DNA from: an uncultured Blautia sp.
Lineage (GTDB): Bacteria > Bacillota > Clostridia > Lachnospirales > Lachnospiraceae
DNA length: 64,000 bases
Direction of reading: 5' to 3'
Assembly (NCBI GenBank): GCA_900551075.1
Contig: URVB01000013.1
Location: 8,064 to 72,063, forward strand
Shown: positions 60,339 to 64,000 of the stretch, one piece after another
How positions within the stretch are numbered: position 1 is the stretch's first letter
Layout: every line of letters starts with the position of its first letter
The notes under the pieces: model-generated
What the model saw: the letters and a program-made list of their open reading frames with translations, nothing else
The model's database searches: none
Told to the model about the DNA's origin: nothing
Program-made: the position numbers and the translations under genes

Positions 60339-61124
60339 ATGGCAAAATTTGTGACTATTGGGGAAAGACTTTCAACCACAGCACCGGCGGTAAACAAAGC
60401 ATTTACCGAAAGAGACCCGGAGCCGATTTTGAAAAGAGCAAAACAGCAGTTGGACGCAGGCGCTACCTATCTGGATGTAAATATCGGACCGGCAGAAAAC
60501 GATGGGGAAGATCTGATGAAATGGGCTGTTCAGCTCCTTCAGAGTGAATTTGACAACGTTCCGCTTGCTTTGGACACTACAAATATGAAAGCAATTGAAG
60601 CTGGTATTTCCGTATACAACAGAGCAAAAGGAAAACCAATCGTTAACTCTGCAGATGCGGGAGACAGAATTGCAAATATTGACCTTGCCGCAGCAAATGA
60701 TGCAATTGTAATCGCTCTTTGCTCTTCCGGTATGGTTGCCTCAGATAATGATGAGCGTATGATGCACTGCCAGAATATGCTGGAAAGAGGCATGATGCTT
60801 GGCATGGATCCTCAGGATCTGTGGTTTGACCCATTATTCCTGGTTGTAAAAGGAATGCAGGACAAGCAGATGGAAGTTCTGGAAGCCATTAAAATGTTCT
60901 CTGAAATGGGATTGAATTCTACAGGCGGACTTTCCAACAACAGCAATGGTATGCCGAAGCATATCCGTCCGATCATGGATTCCGCTCTGGTAGCTATGGC
61001 TATGATGCAGGGCCTGACATCTGCAATCGTAAATCCAAACGACCTTCGTCTGATGGAAACAATCAAATCCTGTGATGTATTCAAGAACAATACTTTGTAT
61101 GCGGATTCCTATCTGGAAATCTGA
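60339..61124 (+). CDS. acsE: Methyltetrahydrofolate:corrinoid iron-sulfur protein methyltransferase
   Basis: Moves the methyl group of methyl-tetrahydrofolate to the Co(I) corrinoid of AcsCD. 261 residues with the dihydropteroate-synthase-like barrel: LDAGATYLDVNIGP (pterin site, Asp), PLALDTTN, KPIVNSADAG (Asn near residue 95) and TGGLSNNSNGMP (Asn near 200). Length equals that of the Moorella enzyme. Confidence 0.94.
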   Translation: MAKFVTIGERLSTTAPAVNKAFTERDPEPILKRAKQQLDAGATYLDVNIGPAENDGEDLMKWAVQLLQSEFDNVPLALDTTNMKAIEAGISVYNRAKGKPIVNSADAGDRIANIDLAAANDAIVIALCSSGMVASDNDERMMHCQNMLERGMMLGMDPQDLWFDPLFLVVKGMQDKQMEVLEAIKMFSEMGLNSTGGLSNNSNGMPKHIRPIMDSALVAMAMMQGLTSAIVNPNDLRLMETIKSCDVFKNNTLYADSYLEI

Positions 61125-61153
61125 TCAGATTTAAAATTTGCATACATACCATA

Positions 61154-61188
61154 AGGGGCTGGAGGCTTCGGCCTTCAGCTCTTTTTTA
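61154..61188 (+). terminator. Terminator after acsE
   Basis: GGGGCTGGAGGC, loop TTCG, GCCTTCAGCTC, then TTTTTT. It separates acsE from acsV, so acsV may be expressed at a lower level by read-through; no separate promoter is obvious in the 37 bases after it. Confidence 0.82.
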
Positions 61189-61225
61189 TTTCCAATGAAA
61201 AGGCTGAGAGAAAGGTGGTTGCCGG

Positions 61226-63163
61226 ATGTTTAAGGTAACATTTGCATTCGAAGATGGCAGTGTGGTAGAGACATATGCCAATGCGGGGGATAATTTACTG
61301 GAAATCGCACGTGAGGCGAATGTGGCGATTGATGCGCCATGTTCCGGAAATGCATCCTGCGGAAAATGCCGGGTGCAGTTAAAGCGCGGAGAACTGGATT
61401 CTAAGAAGACGCTTCATATCTCTGACGAGGAATATGAAGAAGGCTGGCGTCTGGCATGTGTCAGTACGGTTAATGCGGATGTAACAGTACTGGTGCCGGA
61501 TATTGCCTCTGCTTATAAGAGCAGGATGAAGGTTGCTGATCTAAGCTCCAAAGAGGAAATCGCCATTTTTGAAAATGCCAAAAGAGAGATTGAGCTCACC
61601 GGCATAGAGCTGAGAAATAGCCTGGATGTGGTGGAAGTGATCATGGATCCGCCTACTCTGGATGATACGATGCCTGATAATGAAAGGTTGTCACGTGCAT
61701 TACGAAAATTCCTGAATCTGAAAAGGGTCAGAATCCCTTATGTAGTTTTGAAAAAGCTTCCGGATGTTTTGCGTGATAATGATTTCAAAGTAAAATGTAT
61801 TTTACGTACAACTCCCGACGATATGTTTGTATATGATATTTTTGGCATTGACGAAGATATAATTGTGGGAGGACTGGCTATTGATATTGGTACTACAACA
61901 GTTTCTGCCGTGATCATTAACATGGAAAACGGAGAAATTCTGGCAAAGGGGTCTGCCGGAAACGGACAGATTCGTTATGGCGCGGATGTTATTAACCGTA
62001 TTATTGAACAGCAGAAGCCAGGCGGCAGGAAAAAGCTGCAGGATGCAGTGATTAAGGAGACCATAAATCCGATGATCAGAGAGATGTGCAGGAGTGCAAA
62101 TCTTTCTGAGAATCAGATTTATCGAATGTGTGTAGCATCTAATACGACGATGAATCATCTGTTTGCAGGAATCAATGCCGATCCGCTGCGTATGGAGCCG
62201 TACATTCCTGCATTCTTTAAAACCAATTCCCTGTTTGCTTCCGATGTGGGAATTGATATTAATCAGGATGCACATATTATTGTTGCACCAAATATAGGAA
62301 GCTATGTAGGCGGCGATATTACAGCCGGAACATTGGTCAGCAGGATTTGGAACAGACCTGAGTTTTCACTGTTTATTGACCTTGGTACCAACGGAGAGCT
62401 GGTATTCGGCAATTCCGATTTTATGATGAGCTGTGCATGCTCCGCCGGCCCTGCATTTGAGGGCGGTGATATCAGCTGCGGTATGCGTGCAACGGATGGG
62501 GCGATTGAAGCATGTACGATTGACAAAGTAACTATGGAACCGACCTATAAGGTGGTCGGAAAACCTGGAACAAAACCAATCGGTCTTTGTGGTTCCGGTA
62601 TTATAGATGTCATCAGTGAGCTGTTCATCAGCGGAATTATCAACCCGAAGGGCAGATTTGTCCGTGAAGGAAAGCGTGTAAGACGCGACGAGTATGGTAT
62701 GGGAAGCTACGTGCTTGCTTTTGAGGAAGAGGCAGGCTCCGTGAAGGACGTAGAGATTACTGAGGTTGACATTGATAACTTTATCCGTGCAAAGGGAGCA
62801 ATTTTCTCTGCTATCCGTACAATGCTGGCATCTTTGGATTTTGATGTCTCCATGATCGATGACGTATATGTGGCTGGCGGCATCGGCAGCGGAATCAACA
62901 TGCGAAATGCCGTGAATATAGGTATGTTCCCGGATATTCCGCTTGAGAAATTCCATTATATCGGCAATTCTTCTCTGACTGGCGCATATTTAATGCTGCT
63001 TTCTACGGAATCAGAAAAGAAAACCTACAATCTGGCTTCCAATATGACATATATGGAGCTTTCTACAGTACCGACTTATATGGATGAGTTTGTCGGAGCA
63101 TGCTTTATTCCGCATACAGACACCGGTTTGTTTCCGGATGTTATGAAGCAGCTTAACAATTAA
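61226..63163 (+). CDS. acsV: Corrinoid activation/regeneration protein AcsV (RACo type)
   Basis: Uses ATP to reduce inactive Co(II) corrinoid iron-sulfur protein back to Co(I). 645 residues. N-terminal 2Fe-2S ferredoxin domain with APCSGNASCGKCRVQL and a fourth Cys in RLACVST (about residues 35-75), a middle linker, and a C-terminal ASKHA-like ATPase domain (DUF4445) with GLAIDIGTTTVSAV near residue 215, LFIDLGTNGELVFG near 380 and DVYVAGGIGSGINMRNAV near 550. Start ATG follows AAAGGTGG. Confidence 0.94.
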   Translation: MFKVTFAFEDGSVVETYANAGDNLLEIAREANVAIDAPCSGNASCGKCRVQLKRGELDSKKTLHISDEEYEEGWRLACVSTVNADVTVLVPDIASAYKSRMKVADLSSKEEIAIFENAKREIELTGIELRNSLDVVEVIMDPPTLDDTMPDNERLSRALRKFLNLKRVRIPYVVLKKLPDVLRDNDFKVKCILRTTPDDMFVYDIFGIDEDIIVGGLAIDIGTTTVSAVIINMENGEILAKGSAGNGQIRYGADVINRIIEQQKPGGRKKLQDAVIKETINPMIREMCRSANLSENQIYRMCVASNTTMNHLFAGINADPLRMEPYIPAFFKTNSLFASDVGIDINQDAHIIVAPNIGSYVGGDITAGTLVSRIWNRPEFSLFIDLGTNGELVFGNSDFMMSCACSAGPAFEGGDISCGMRATDGAIEACTIDKVTMEPTYKVVGKPGTKPIGLCGSGIIDVISELFISGIINPKGRFVREGKRVRRDEYGMGSYVLAFEEEAGSVKDVEITEVDIDNFIRAKGAIFSAIRTMLASLDFDVSMIDDVYVAGGIGSGINMRNAVNIGMFPDIPLEKFHYIGNSSLTGAYLMLLSTESEKKTYNLASNMTYMELSTVPTYMDEFVGACFIPHTDTGLFPDVMKQLNN

Positions 63164-63179
63164 TTTACAGAGGTAACAT

Positions 63180-63845
63180 ATGGCATTTAATATAAATGAT
63201 TTAGGCTATGAAAAGGACAGCAAGGAGAGAATGCCCTGGGAGCATTATATGGAGCAATATCAGAATGCGGATCCATTGGAAATTTCAAAAAGGCTTGCGG
63301 TTCCTTATGATGAGGAAACAAAAGCTTTTACCTTGAAATTTCTCGGGACAGTATACCATATTACATTCCCGGATTTTCAGGTGACACACCTGGAAGATGA
63401 CATGGGCTTTTATCCTTTGGAAGAAATGATATATGCCAGAATACTGACCATTCGTTTCCTGCTTTGCGGTGCAGTTTCGGAGGGAACAGGCAGGTATAAG
63501 ACTTACCGTGAAATGCCCTGGGGAGAGGTCTACCTGCGGCAATTTGACGGAAGGTGTATCAAGCGTCTTGCTTTTTCCTATGGAAACAGAATTTCCGCTT
63601 TTCAGGCAATTATGGAGCATCTCCATGCGGAGCCTGTAAAGCATGGGGATACGGCATATGAGGTGGAAATCTATCCGGGATACCGGATACAGATGATCCT
63701 GTGGGAGGGCGATGAGGAATTTCCGCCATCTTCCCAAATCCTGTTTTCGGATAATTTTCCTGTTTCCTTCCAGGCAGAGGATATGGCTGTTATGGGGGAT
63801 GTGATCATCGGCTCCTTAAAAGCGTTCGGAAAAGCCATTCCATAA
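63180..63845 (+). CDS. DUF3786 domain-containing protein
   Basis: A 221-residue soluble protein, 16 bases after acsV. It matches the DUF3786 pattern: YDEETKAFTLKFLGTVYHITFPDFQV, LRFLLCGAVSEGTG-like ILTIRFLLCGAVSEGTGRY and LWEGDEEFPPSSQILFSDN near the end. The domain is often found near corrinoid and acetyl-CoA pathway genes, but its function is not known to me. Its place between acsV and fhs points to a role in corrinoid protein maintenance or folate/one-carbon metabolism. Confidence 0.82.
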   Translation: MAFNINDLGYEKDSKERMPWEHYMEQYQNADPLEISKRLAVPYDEETKAFTLKFLGTVYHITFPDFQVTHLEDDMGFYPLEEMIYARILTIRFLLCGAVSEGTGRYKTYREMPWGEVYLRQFDGRCIKRLAFSYGNRISAFQAIMEHLHAEPVKHGDTAYEVEIYPGYRIQMILWEGDEEFPPSSQILFSDNFPVSFQAEDMAVMGDVIIGSLKAFGKAIP

Positions 63846-63857
63846 ACCAGATTAAAG

Positions 63858-63876
63858 CAGGCAGACGCCTGTTTTA
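63858..63876 (+). terminator. Weak terminator before fhs
   Basis: CAGGC, loop AGAC, GCCTG, then TTTTAT. The stem is short, so read-through to fhs is likely. Confidence 0.4.
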
Positions 63877-63946
63877 TAATAGAAAACCCAAAGGGGATCA
63901 TTCGGTAAGCGTACCGATGACGGAAAAGAAAAGGAGGTAATTTTCT

Positions 63947-64000
63947 ATGGGATTCAAAAGTGACATCGAAATTGCACAGGAGTGCGAAATGCTGCCAATC
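63947..64000 (+). CDS. fhs: Formate--tetrahydrofolate ligase (start only, cut by window end)
   Basis: ATG 63947 behind AAGGAGG opens a frame for the last 18 codons, MGFKSDIEIAQECEMLPI, which matches the N-terminus of formyltetrahydrofolate synthetase (FKSDIEIAQ...PI). The enzyme activates formate for the methyl branch of the Wood-Ljungdahl pathway, so the cluster goes on to the right. The rest of the gene is outside the window. Confidence 0.85.
   Translation, partial: MGFKSDIEIAQECEMLPI

Noticed and set aside
1..64000. CRISPR array, rRNA, prophage or intact insertion sequence
   Set aside because: No regularly spaced repeats, rRNA signatures, integrase or transposase genes were found when reading both strands.

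Overview
The window reads as chromosomal DNA of an acetogenic Firmicute of the Lachnospiraceae, most like Blautia and relatives. The reasons are a Wood-Ljungdahl carbonyl-branch cluster that runs off the right edge into fhs, a T-box before pheST, a HisZ/short-HisG histidine operon, AGGAGG-type ribosome binding sites, and RecU, RbgA(YlqF), PlsY and Der of Gram-positive type. The genus is an inference; no rRNA or tRNA gene was seen.

Layout. 1-5.0 kb: end of a HAD phosphatase, YgiQ radical-SAM protein, a small membrane protein, RluA-type pseudouridine synthase, signal peptidase I, recU. 5.0-10.1 kb: hisZ-hisG-hisD-hisB-hisIE behind a textbook sigma-A promoter; the last gene carries an apparently dead HisA/HisF-like barrel at its N-terminus. 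10.2-12.4 kb (minus): a DUF1538 membrane protein and a double-domain P-II-like protein. 12.5-12.7 kb: a promoter followed by a structured element that looks like the guide-RNA (omega-RNA) end of an IS605/TnpB transposon, with no transposon genes. 12.8-16.2 kb: galM, SpoIID-like and BrkB-like genes, then a decayed MerR regulator that kept its promoter. 16.6-27.2 kb: a carbohydrate island: DeoR repressor, variant DhaK and DhaL, class II FBA-type aldolase, rhamnulokinase-like kinase, FucA-like aldolase, a three-part ABC importer and a ROK regulator. 27.3-31.9 kb: T-box, pheS, frameshifted pheT, a phosphatase. 32-34.7 kb: a MotA/ExbB-like plus OmpA/MotB-like pair resembling ZorAB. 34.8-48.8 kb: housekeeping and transport genes (MATE, ZIP, EamA, rplS, second signal peptidase homologue, ylqF, rnhB, yraN, pgeF, prs, DUF512 radical-SAM, der, plsY, gpsA, aldo/keto reductase).

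49.1-64.0 kb: the Wood-Ljungdahl cluster, in the order His-rich protein, cooT, cooC, acsA, cooC, acsB, acsB, acsD, acsC, acsE, acsV, DUF3786, fhs (cut by the window end). Together these encode nickel handling (His-rich protein, CooT, two CooC ATPases), CO dehydrogenase, two tandem acetyl-CoA synthases, the corrinoid iron-sulfur protein with its methyltransferase and reductive activator, and the entry to the folate methyl branch.

Points of most interest: the TnpB-less omega-RNA-like locus with its own promoter; tandem, diverged acsB genes that both keep every A-cluster cysteine; a His-rich presumptive nickel protein heading the acs cluster; a DhaK homologue lacking its substrate-binding histidines inside an unassigned sugar pathway; an orphan ZorAB-like pair; the pheT frameshift; and a signal peptidase homologue with Arg at the catalytic Lys position.
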